Under the pieces are notes generated by a model. That model worked only from the letters and a program-made list of their open reading frames with translations. It searched no databases and was not told the DNA's origin. The position numbers were made by a program, and so were the translations under genes. Shown here one piece after another: positions 57,475 through 64,000 of a stretch of 64,000 bases of DNA (the stretch's first letter is position 1; each line of letters starts with the position of its first letter). Source of the stretch: Spirochaeta thermophila DSM 6192 (lineage in GTDB: Bacteria; Spirochaetota; Spirochaetia; Winmispirales; Winmispiraceae); the NCBI RefSeq assembly GCF_000147075.1, contig NC_014484.1:1691501-1755500 (forward strand), given 5' to 3'.

Positions 57475-58284
57475 ATGAAAAAAGAGACGTACATCCCCAT
57501 CGCCCACATCTGCGGCACGGTGCTCTTCCTGGGCCTCATCCAGTGGTTCGGCATGCTCCTCGTCCTCTGGCTCTACGACATAGGATTCGACGACCGTATC
57601 CTCCTCTACTACATCCTCTCGGTGCTCTTCCACCTCATGCTCGCCGGGTTCCTCATCATCCAGCGGAAGGACTTCTACAACCTCTCCCACCGGCGCTTCC
57701 TCCTTCGGATCAACATCCCCAACTACCTCAGCCTCTTCCGGATAAGCTCCATGCCCACCCTCGCCATCCTCCTGGTGATCACCTGGGACTACCCCTCCCT
57801 CGCCGTGCTGGTGGTGGTCTTCACGGGCCTCGTCTTCCTCTCCGACCTGTTCGACGGTTTCATCGCCCGCAGGACCGGGGAGATCACCAAGATAGGCACC
57901 TACCTCGACAGCATGAGCGACTACACCGTGCTCATGGTGATCTCCATCGTGTTCTACACCTACCGGCTCATCCCCATGTGGTTCCTCTGGGTGGTCCTCG
58001 TGCGCCTCTTCACCCAGGGCCTCGGGATGGGGATCATCCTCCTCATCAAGGGAAAGGTGAAGGTGGAGACATCGCTCCTCTCCAAGACGAGCATCTTCGC
58101 CATCATGGTGGTCTACGGACTCCACATCCTCAACCTCTTCATCACCTCACGAGTTCTCAGCAGGACCATCCTCCCCGCCGTGGACGTGGCCGCGAGCGTC
58201 ATCCTCGCCGCCTCGCTCGCCGAGAAGCTCGTCAAACTCTGGCAGTACGCCCACGAGGAGGAATCCCACACCGCGGAGACCTAA
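57475..58284 (+). CDS. CDP-alcohol phosphatidyltransferase family membrane protein
   Basis: A 269-residue inner-membrane protein with about seven to eight membrane segments. The complete family motif DxxDGxxARx8GxxxDxxxD is present (Asp124, Asp127, Gly128, Ala131, Arg132, Gly141, Asp145, Asp149). The family joins a CDP-activated lipid or alcohol to a second alcohol with release of CMP, as in phosphatidylglycerol-phosphate or phosphatidylinositol-phosphate synthesis; the exact substrate cannot be read here. I start at the ATG at 57475, because the in-frame ATG at 57457 lies within the promoter spacer. It is an isolated gene, divergent from ileS. Confidence 0.87.
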   Translation: MKKETYIPIAHICGTVLFLGLIQWFGMLLVLWLYDIGFDDRILLYYILSVLFHLMLAGFLIIQRKDFYNLSHRRFLLRINIPNYLSLFRISSMPTLAILLVITWDYPSLAVLVVVFTGLVFLSDLFDGFIARRTGEITKIGTYLDSMSDYTVLMVISIVFYTYRLIPMWFLWVVLVRLFTQGLGMGIILLIKGKVKVETSLLSKTSIFAIMVVYGLHILNLFITSRVLSRTILPAVDVAASVILAASLAEKLVKLWQYAHEEESHTAET

Positions 58285-58382
58285 CTCCCTGCTTCCCCTC
58301 CATCCATAGCCATTCCGGAATGTGACGTGAACCCTGAAGACGAGGGCCTCCCTCCTGCTCTGCCCGGTCAGGATCCCCCCAC

Positions 58383-58419
58383 AAAAAGAGAGGGGAAAGA
58401 CACATGGCCCTCCCCTCTC
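58383..58419 (-). terminator. Rho-independent terminator of the GH57 gene
   Basis: On the minus strand a 9-pair stem (GAGAGGGGA and TCCCCTCTC) with a 14-base loop is followed by five T's (58383-58387), about 25 bases after the GH57 stop. Confidence 0.75.
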
Positions 58420-58444
58420 CACTGACGGCTATGAGAGAGACCCG

Positions 58445-61400
58445 CTAAGGCGCAGGCCTCTCCACGGTGTAGGCCTGCACCTCGCCCCTGGAGAGCTGTT
58501 CCTCCTGGGAGGGCGTTCCGTCCCACACCAGGTCGATCACCCGGGTGGGAGTATCCCCTTGCGCGCCGCCGAACCGCCATTGGGCCGCCTCGGCCTGTAC
58601 GTCACGCACCCTCCTCACCCCTGCCGAGGGGAAGCCGTCCTGGCTGAGGACGCACGCAGCCACTCGGAAGGACCGCGCATCCCCGAGGATGCGCTTGGGC
58701 ACGCGGATGGAGACCTTCCCGGCACCCGCCTGGACGAGCACCTGGGGCTTCACCTCGGTCGACTCCACGAACCCCGACACGGGATCGGCAGGATCGGCCG
58801 GCACGAGCACCTTCTGGTTCCATCCCTCCACCCAGACGGCGTAGTCCCACAGGAAGTCGCCTTCTGTGGTGAGGTTCCGCCCCTCGAGGAAGTTCGCCGC
58901 CCCCTCTCCCGGGATCACGTCGAGGTACACGTCGAAGGTCTGGAGCGAGAGCCCTATGGGCGAGTTCCACGGATTGGCGATGGGACTCGCCATGCGGAAG
59001 GTGAAGATGAGATCCTCAACCCCCTCCGCCACCGAGAACTCCACCACATCGAAGGAACCCGGGGCGAACACAGGATCGAGCGGATAGGTGTAGGAACCCG
59101 GTCCGTGGTCATCGCCCTCCGGGTCGGCCACATCGAGGAGGGTCGTGGTCTGCCCCGTATCGGGAAGCACCGCGCGGATGTGGCCGTCCTGGGGAAGGGC
59201 ATCCCTCGTCCCCTCACGTCCCACGAGGAAGGTCTTGATCCTCACCTCCTGGCCTGTCTCCATGGGAGGGAGTCCCACATAGGGAAGGAGGATTTCCAGG
59301 TTCCGCCCCGCCCGCGCCGCCAGAGGCGCGTACTTCACCTTCTCCCAGCCCTTCTTCTCATCGGCCTGGTACCATGCGAGGGCTGTACCATCGTACCGCA
59401 AGGCGTGGGACGCGGGGAATCCCACGGCATGCTTCCCGTCGAGCCTGAACACAGAGGTCACGGGGGATCCCGGAAGCTGGAAGTACACCTCCATGCTCGC
59501 ATCCGTGAAGATGGTGTCCCACGGATTCCGCGAGGTATAGGCGAGCACGAGCCCTTCCTTGCTCACCCCATACCGCACCTCGGAGAGCTCTGCGTGGGCG
59601 GCCGCCTGCACACCGCCGGGCTTCACGTACCGCCCTGCCCCCTTCCACTCGGCTGCCTCGATCCTCCCGTCGATGATAGGCCGTATCGCTGTCTCAAGGC
59701 TCGCGGTCTCCATGACGGGCCGCTCGGCGATCACGGGCACCTCGAGAAGAGCCGGCACCGGGTCGCCCAGGGTCTCATAGACCCGCTTGAGGAGGGTTCT
59801 GAAGGCGTGGTCGAAGTATTCGTCCACCCCCGAATCCTGGTCAGCACCGTACCACCAGAACCAGTCGGATCCCTCTGCGAGGTACATGTAGTCCAGGGCC
59901 TTCTCCAGCACCTCAGGCGGCGCCTCTCGATAGTGGTACATGTCGTACTTCGCGAGATGGGCGCGCACCATTCCCAGGAGGTTCCAGGCCCTGTTCTCCT
60001 CCTCCTCTCCTATCCACGTGCTGAAGTCGGGGGTGAACCAGCAGCCGGGCCAGAGCTCCTCAATGGTCTCCTGCTCGGGGAACCGCCTGAGGAACTCGGA
60101 GGGGGTGATGGTCTTCACCCAGGGGGTCTCGGAAAGCCTGCGGTAGAGCTCGTGGAAGAAGTCCTTTCCGTCGTTCTTGTAGTGTTCCCACGCATTCTCG
60201 CCGTCGAGGATGATCGAGACGAGGTACGGCCCCTTCCCCCCCTTGCCCTTGAGCTTCTGCCTAATGCGAGAGAGTCTGCTGAACAGGTCGTCCACCGCGG
60301 CCTTGCCGCTCATCCCCGAATACTCGAACCCGACCAGATCCGAGAGCCTGTTGTCCCGGAAGACGATAGCCACCTTCTCGCCCTTCGGTCCCTTCACGTA
60401 GTAGGGCCGGTAGAGGAGATCTGCCTGCTCCACCGTGTCATTCGCATCCCTGGTGAACCCCTCCAGTCCCAGCGACTTGGCGAGGACCTGCTCACCGGAG
60501 GCCATCCAGGAGAAGCCCGCCCTCGCGACGAGAGGCACGATCTCCTGGGAGACAGACCCCTCGGCGGGCCAGAGCCCCACGGGTTCTCTCCCGAAGTGGG
60601 CCTTGTAGACCTCGCGGGCCTTCTTAAGGTGGGCGATCGCATCGTTGGGATAGGAGAAGAGCTCAGGCATGGGTGAGCCCGGATCGTTTTTCTCCATGAT
60701 CTTCGTGGAGTAGATGAGGGGGAGGATGGGGTGGGCGTAGGGCGTGGTGATCACCTCGATCTGCCCCCGCGCCATGAGCTTCTTGTGTATGGGCACCACC
60801 TCCTCGAGGATGCGCGAGATCTCATCGAAGAGGACCTTCTTGTCCTCTTCCGAGAAGTTCCGCCCCTTTGCCACGAGCGAGGCGAGCGGCTCCTTGACCC
60901 TCAGATCGGGATCACACCAGGCGAGCTGGAACCACACCTGGAGGTCCCTGAAGTCCTGCTCGGTGAAGAGATCGATCGCACGATCGATGCCTCCCGCGGC
61001 ATCCCGCTTCTTCATGAGCTCCCAGTAACGGGGGAAGGGGCGTATGAGGTTGTCGTGATTGGCATCGAAGAACCGCTCCAGGATGAACCGCTTCTCCTCC
61101 CTGGTGAGCTGTGAGGCGGGCTTTTCCCCGAGCACCCAGTACTTGTCCTTCGCCCCTGCGATGAAGTCGTCGAGCTGACGGAGGAGCACAGGGGTGAGGT
61201 TGAAGGTGACATGGACGTCGGGATACTGCTCAAGGATAGCGGCCATGTCGTAGTAGTCCTTGGTGGCGTGCACCCTCACCCAGGGGCGGGAGTACACATC
61301 CCCCTCCTTGTAGTAGAGGGGCTGGTGCTGGTGCCACACGAGGTTCACATAGAGCACATCCTCCTCGGCCTTACCTCCCGCCCACACCCCCAAGAGGGGA

Positions 61401-61447
61401 ACGAGCAGGAACACGGCGAGGAGACCCATTCGTACGTCGTACCGCAT
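58445..61447 (-). CDS. Secreted GH57 glycosidase with glucodextranase-like C-terminal domain
   Basis: A 1,000-residue exported protein with a signal peptide (GLLAVFLLVPLLGVWAGG). Residues about 28-600 are GH57: conserved region 1 is LVWHQHQPLYY, the nucleophile Glu lies in GLWPAEGSVSQ, and the second catalytic acid in VSIILDGENAWEHY. Residues about 610-760 and 770-1000 look like DOMON/glucodextranase C-terminal binding domains. GH57 enzymes act on alpha-glucans (amylase, pullulanase and related activities) and are typical of thermophiles. I start at the ATG at 61447 with AGGAG; the frame is open upstream only through the terminator region. It has its own promoter and terminator. Confidence 0.88.
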   Translation of the reverse strand: MRYDVRMGLLAVFLLVPLLGVWAGGKAEEDVLYVNLVWHQHQPLYYKEGDVYSRPWVRVHATKDYYDMAAILEQYPDVHVTFNLTPVLLRQLDDFIAGAKDKYWVLGEKPASQLTREEKRFILERFFDANHDNLIRPFPRYWELMKKRDAAGGIDRAIDLFTEQDFRDLQVWFQLAWCDPDLRVKEPLASLVAKGRNFSEEDKKVLFDEISRILEEVVPIHKKLMARGQIEVITTPYAHPILPLIYSTKIMEKNDPGSPMPELFSYPNDAIAHLKKAREVYKAHFGREPVGLWPAEGSVSQEIVPLVARAGFSWMASGEQVLAKSLGLEGFTRDANDTVEQADLLYRPYYVKGPKGEKVAIVFRDNRLSDLVGFEYSGMSGKAAVDDLFSRLSRIRQKLKGKGGKGPYLVSIILDGENAWEHYKNDGKDFFHELYRRLSETPWVKTITPSEFLRRFPEQETIEELWPGCWFTPDFSTWIGEEEENRAWNLLGMVRAHLAKYDMYHYREAPPEVLEKALDYMYLAEGSDWFWWYGADQDSGVDEYFDHAFRTLLKRVYETLGDPVPALLEVPVIAERPVMETASLETAIRPIIDGRIEAAEWKGAGRYVKPGGVQAAAHAELSEVRYGVSKEGLVLAYTSRNPWDTIFTDASMEVYFQLPGSPVTSVFRLDGKHAVGFPASHALRYDGTALAWYQADEKKGWEKVKYAPLAARAGRNLEILLPYVGLPPMETGQEVRIKTFLVGREGTRDALPQDGHIRAVLPDTGQTTTLLDVADPEGDDHGPGSYTYPLDPVFAPGSFDVVEFSVAEGVEDLIFTFRMASPIANPWNSPIGLSLQTFDVYLDVIPGEGAANFLEGRNLTTEGDFLWDYAVWVEGWNQKVLVPADPADPVSGFVESTEVKPQVLVQAGAGKVSIRVPKRILGDARSFRVAACVLSQDGFPSAGVRRVRDVQAEAAQWRFGGAQGDTPTRVIDLVWDGTPSQEEQLSRGEVQAYTVERPAP

Positions 61448-61471
61448 ACGCTCTCCTCTCATAATAAAAAC

Positions 61472-61500
61472 TATATACTGCGCTCTTTCCATAAGAGCAA
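61472..61500 (-). promoter_or_regulatory. GH57 promoter
   Basis: On the minus strand TTGCTC (61495-61500), a 17-base spacer and TATATA (61472-61477), directly after the terminator of the upstream lipoprotein gene and 24 bases before the ATG. Confidence 0.55.
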
Positions 61501-61536
61501 AAGAAACACAGTGGGGAGCGACGCTCCCCACTGTGT
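61501..61536 (-). terminator. Strong hairpin terminator after the small lipoprotein gene
   Basis: A perfect 14-base inverted repeat (CACAGTGGGGAGCG and CGCTCCCCACTGTG, 61508-61536) with almost no loop. On the minus strand it is followed by the T-rich GTTTCTTT. It separates the barrel-lipoprotein operon from GH57. Confidence 0.75.
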
Positions 61537-61547
61537 CAGGAGGGAAC

Positions 61548-62132
61548 TCACAGGTCCTGAGCAAGCGCACAGTTTATAGTGATGCGGACCTTGTGGCCTG
61601 TGGGAATACTACCGAAGTCGAGGAAGAAGTTGCCATCCTCCCCCTCCTTCGCGTCATCCCAGCATCCGATCTTCCTGTCCCAGGTGCCGGCCTCAAACAC
61701 AGCGAAGGAGACATCGACATCGGCGGTGACCCAGGGTCCCCTCTCCCAGTTCTCGAACCCGGAGGAGGGCATCACCGCAAAGGTGTAGGTGGCCGTACCT
61801 CCACTCAGGGTGAAGGTGAGGTTGTCTTTCGCGGTTCCCCACATGTCCCCGTAATAAGTGGCGGCCCCGTTCTCGATCTTTCCCAGGATCTGACCTGCGA
61901 GCGCGAGCTCGGTCTCCCCGGGCCAGAGGGCGTTCTGGATCACCAATTCCACCTCGTAGCCGCCCTGGAGGTCGACGCTGCTGGGCCCCAGGTCCTCTAT
62001 AGTGGCCTGGACCTCACTGTTGGGGATCCAGTAGACATCCGCAGTGAGCAGATTGTGCAGGTCTCCCTCACACGAGGAGAGGAGAACCGCAATCACACCC
62101 ACTGAAAACAGTCTTCCAATCGTCCGTTTCAT
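61548..62132 (-). CDS. Small lipoprotein of the alpha-glucan module, unknown function
   Basis: A 194-residue protein with a lipoprotein signal (LFSVGVIAVLLSSC, lipid Cys at residue 21). The mature part is acidic and predicted beta-rich (YEVELVIQNALW, LTFTLSGGTATYTFAV, KVRITINCALAQ), compatible with a carbohydrate-binding or barrel-plug role; this is inference. I recognise no family. It follows the barrel gene by 18 bases and so is cotranscribed with it, and its product is likely to sit on the same membrane. Confidence 0.78.
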   Translation of the reverse strand: MKRTIGRLFSVGVIAVLLSSCEGDLHNLLTADVYWIPNSEVQATIEDLGPSSVDLQGGYEVELVIQNALWPGETELALAGQILGKIENGAATYYGDMWGTAKDNLTFTLSGGTATYTFAVMPSSGFENWERGPWVTADVDVSFAVFEAGTWDRKIGCWDDAKEGEDGNFFLDFGSIPTGHKVRITINCALAQDL

Positions 62133-62150
62133 ACCAACCTCCTCATGGCA

Positions 62151-64000
62151 TTAGAAATCCCATCTCAGTCCACACACAAACCTGGCGGTGCCTTGGGTGT
62201 CCAGGTTGGAGGGACGATACTCATCGAGGTCGAAGACCTCATCCTTTCCATCCTTCCCGTAGGGATGGAAGTTGTATTCTATGTTTGCGAAGAGCACAGG
62301 ATTCTTGAGGGAAGACGACGGCACGGTCCAGCTTGCCCCCATAGTCATACCAAAAGGTACAAGCGTGGGATCGTCCTCCTCCTTGAGGTTGCTGCGCACG
62401 ATGAGACCGGTGGTGAGGCCCATCTGCTGAGGCAGCGTTGCATCGACCAGGAGCGTGTTGTAGAGCACCTCAGCAGGGTAGGTTTTCTCGATCACATCGT
62501 AGTCGCCGTATGCGAGAGCCACCGCATAGTAGACATCCAACCCAGGAAGGAACGAGGCGAGGTTCTTGAATGAAGTTTTGGATCCCACATCCATGAGCTT
62601 GAAACCGAGATCGCTGTCTTCACCGATAAAGTCCATCTGCATCCGTGTGTAGAGCGAGGTGGTGAGGGGTATACCCACCCACCGAGAGAGATCCGCATCG
62701 ATCTGAGGCTTGTAGTAGAATGACTTGTCCTCTTCGCCGATCTTATCGAGCTCGTTCGTGAAGGTGGCCTCAGTGGTGAGAGAAAGACTGACCCCATCCA
62801 GAGAGAACCAGGGGGTACATTCCACATAGAAATTCCCCGGCTTCACGGTATCGTCATCCCCATAGATGGTGGTTGCCTGAGGACCTGCGAGCTTCGTGGT
62901 GAGGCTCACCCCGAAGGTATCGCGCTGGTACGATCCTTCAAGCCCCCATGCCATACTGTCATCGGTCAGGTCCTGGAATTCCTTGTCCAGCACCTGGTAG
63001 GAGAGGAGGTATGCTGCCTTGAGGGAGAGCCCATCGAGAGGCTCGGCCCCTATTCCCATCGAGAACATACCCCTGTGGTTCCTGCTGTAATTGAAGAGAC
63101 TCTCCTCCTCCGTCACGGAGTTGAAGGCGAGATCGAGGGTGTAGGCATCGTCATAGGTGGTGGTGAACCAACTGTACACCCCATCCGTCCCCAGACGCTT
63201 ATTGGGAGCCACCACGACATCGAGGCTCACCCGATCTCCGATCGATGAGAGCTTCTCACCGAGAGAGAGCTCGGTGAACCCGGCGTTCGCATCGTTGTCG
63301 TCGGCATTGGAGGTATTGAAGAGAAAGACGTGTTCCGTCCCCTTCGACCACTTGTAGCCCGTATAGATGTTCACATAGGGATTGGTGATGCGGACTTTGA
63401 AATGACCGAGCACCGGCGAGGTGTCATTGAGCCATGCGTCAGCAGGATGGAAGGCCGACTCCAGCACATCCTCCAGGCCCTCTTTGAAAGGCACCTCGGG
63501 TTCTTCCCCTTTCACCGTACTCGCCTTGTAGAGATACTTGCTCGCTTCGGCCACCTGCAGCTCGGCATAGATGTTCCATCCGGGCAGGATGTCGCCCTGG
63601 AGCTTCCAGTAGGAGCTCGCATAGAGCAGGGAGTAGTCGAGCTCGAACCCGCTCTTCTCTCCGGTGGCGAGATCCCTCGTGAGGAAACCCGTGTCGCTTC
63701 GCAGAATCGTCCAGGTACCGAAGGTCACAGGCGACATGGTGGGCAGCTTCACCTTGGGGGCAGCCCCACCCTCTTCAGTCTGGGCTTCCTGGCTGATGAG
63801 GAGCATGAGGTTGAGGTAACTGTTCTTTCCCCCGAAACCGTCGTCCTTGAAATCGGGGGCAGTCTCATCGGTGACCCACGTTCCGTCCACCACGAACTTG
63901 TACTGGATCGTGTCGTTGATGGAGAACTGACGCGTATACGTCCACCGTCCTCCATCCTCCTTTGTCATGAGGGTGGCCTGAGGATCCCAGGAGTTGAACG
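62151..64000 (-). CDS. Outer-membrane barrel with N-terminal glycogen-binding (CBM48-like) domain, N-terminus beyond window
   Basis: At least 616 residues; the frame is open at the window edge. The first visible part, FNSWDPQATLMTKEDGGRW and then FSINDTIQYKFVVDGTWVTD, is an AMPK/CBM48-type glycogen-binding fold with its two binding tryptophans. The remainder is made of alternating beta strands rich in Tyr and Asp (for example YVNIYTGYKWSKG, YYAVALAYGDYDVI) and ends in Phe (GLRWDF), as for an outer-membrane barrel. It probably binds alpha-glucan at the cell surface and may pass oligosaccharides to the periplasmic GH57. The internal ATG at 63968 is not the start, because the binding motif extends upstream of it. 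Confidence 0.82.
   Translation of the reverse strand, partial: FNSWDPQATLMTKEDGGRWTYTRQFSINDTIQYKFVVDGTWVTDETAPDFKDDGFGGKNSYLNLMLLISQEAQTEEGGAAPKVKLPTMSPVTFGTWTILRSDTGFLTRDLATGEKSGFELDYSLLYASSYWKLQGDILPGWNIYAELQVAEASKYLYKASTVKGEEPEVPFKEGLEDVLESAFHPADAWLNDTSPVLGHFKVRITNPYVNIYTGYKWSKGTEHVFLFNTSNADDNDANAGFTELSLGEKLSSIGDRVSLDVVVAPNKRLGTDGVYSWFTTTYDDAYTLDLAFNSVTEEESLFNYSRNHRGMFSMGIGAEPLDGLSLKAAYLLSYQVLDKEFQDLTDDSMAWGLEGSYQRDTFGVSLTTKLAGPQATTIYGDDDTVKPGNFYVECTPWFSLDGVSLSLTTEATFTNELDKIGEEDKSFYYKPQIDADLSRWVGIPLTTSLYTRMQMDFIGEDSDLGFKLMDVGSKTSFKNLASFLPGLDVYYAVALAYGDYDVIEKTYPAEVLYNTLLVDATLPQQMGLTTGLIVRSNLKEEDDPTLVPFGMTMGASWTVPSSSLKNPVLFANIEYNFHPYGKDGKDEVFDLDEYRPSNLDTQGTARFVCGLRWDF

Noticed and set aside
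58559-60676. Plus-strand frame of 705 codons
   Set aside because: Antisense shadow of the GH57 gene, without ribosome site or domain.

Overview
The window is a chromosomal stretch of a GC-rich, Gram-negative-type (outer-membrane) bacterium, most likely a thermophilic free-living spirochaete such as Spirochaeta (Winmispira) thermophila. This is inference. It rests on a Treponema-type fusion of a phosphonate cytidylyltransferase with 2-aminoethylphosphonate (AEP) transaminase, a periplasmic GH57 glycosidase next to a starch-binding outer-membrane barrel, a secreted GH18 chitinase and an RRM protein. I saw no rRNA, tRNA, CRISPR array or intact insertion sequence.

Layout. 1-7.2 kb: a truncated long-form acyl-CoA dehydratase activase, a MntA/HepT pair, a MarC membrane protein, a second HEPN/MNT pair in reversed gene order, and a DUF362 ferredoxin-like protein. 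7.3-37.0 kb: a cell-surface polysaccharide locus of about 25 genes, nearly all on the minus strand. Read in transcription order it holds a Wzi-like outer-membrane barrel, a WecA/TagO-type initiating transferase, a glycosyltransferase, gmd and fcl (GDP-fucose supply), a Wzx flippase, a nitroreductase-like protein, a pyruvyltransferase, many glycosyltransferases, a Wzy-like polymerase, Wzz, a second Wzx, a three-gene phosphonate operon (pepM, ppd, pntC-transaminase) and licD. Together the last four genes would make AEP, activate it as CMP-AEP and probably attach it to the glycan. An AT-rich block (about 25.4-31 kb) inside the locus looks acquired.

37.1-57.3 kb: a third MntA/HepT pair, then mostly housekeeping genes: pcnB, hisS, a DEAH helicase, aroB, a lipoprotein chitinase, an RRM protein, a Wza-like SLBB export protein, an ArsR regulator, a cysteine desulfurase followed by thiI, an FmdB zinc ribbon, hisH-hisF, an unknown lipoprotein and ileS. 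57.4-64 kb: a CDP-alcohol phosphatidyltransferase and an alpha-glucan module made of a GH57 enzyme, a small lipoprotein and a barrel with an N-terminal glycogen-binding fold that runs off the window.

Most noteworthy: (1) a compact phosphonoglycan system with two nucleotidyltransferase domains, one atypical; (2) four genes (aroB, the SLBB gene, the desulfurase, the CDP-alcohol transferase) whose -35/-10 promoters, all with 17-bp spacers, end 6-9 bases before the start codon, suggesting leaderless mRNAs; (3) three HEPN/MNT modules plus a frameshifted HEPN relic within 35 kb. Many long reading frames opposite the GC-rich genes are antisense shadows and were left out.
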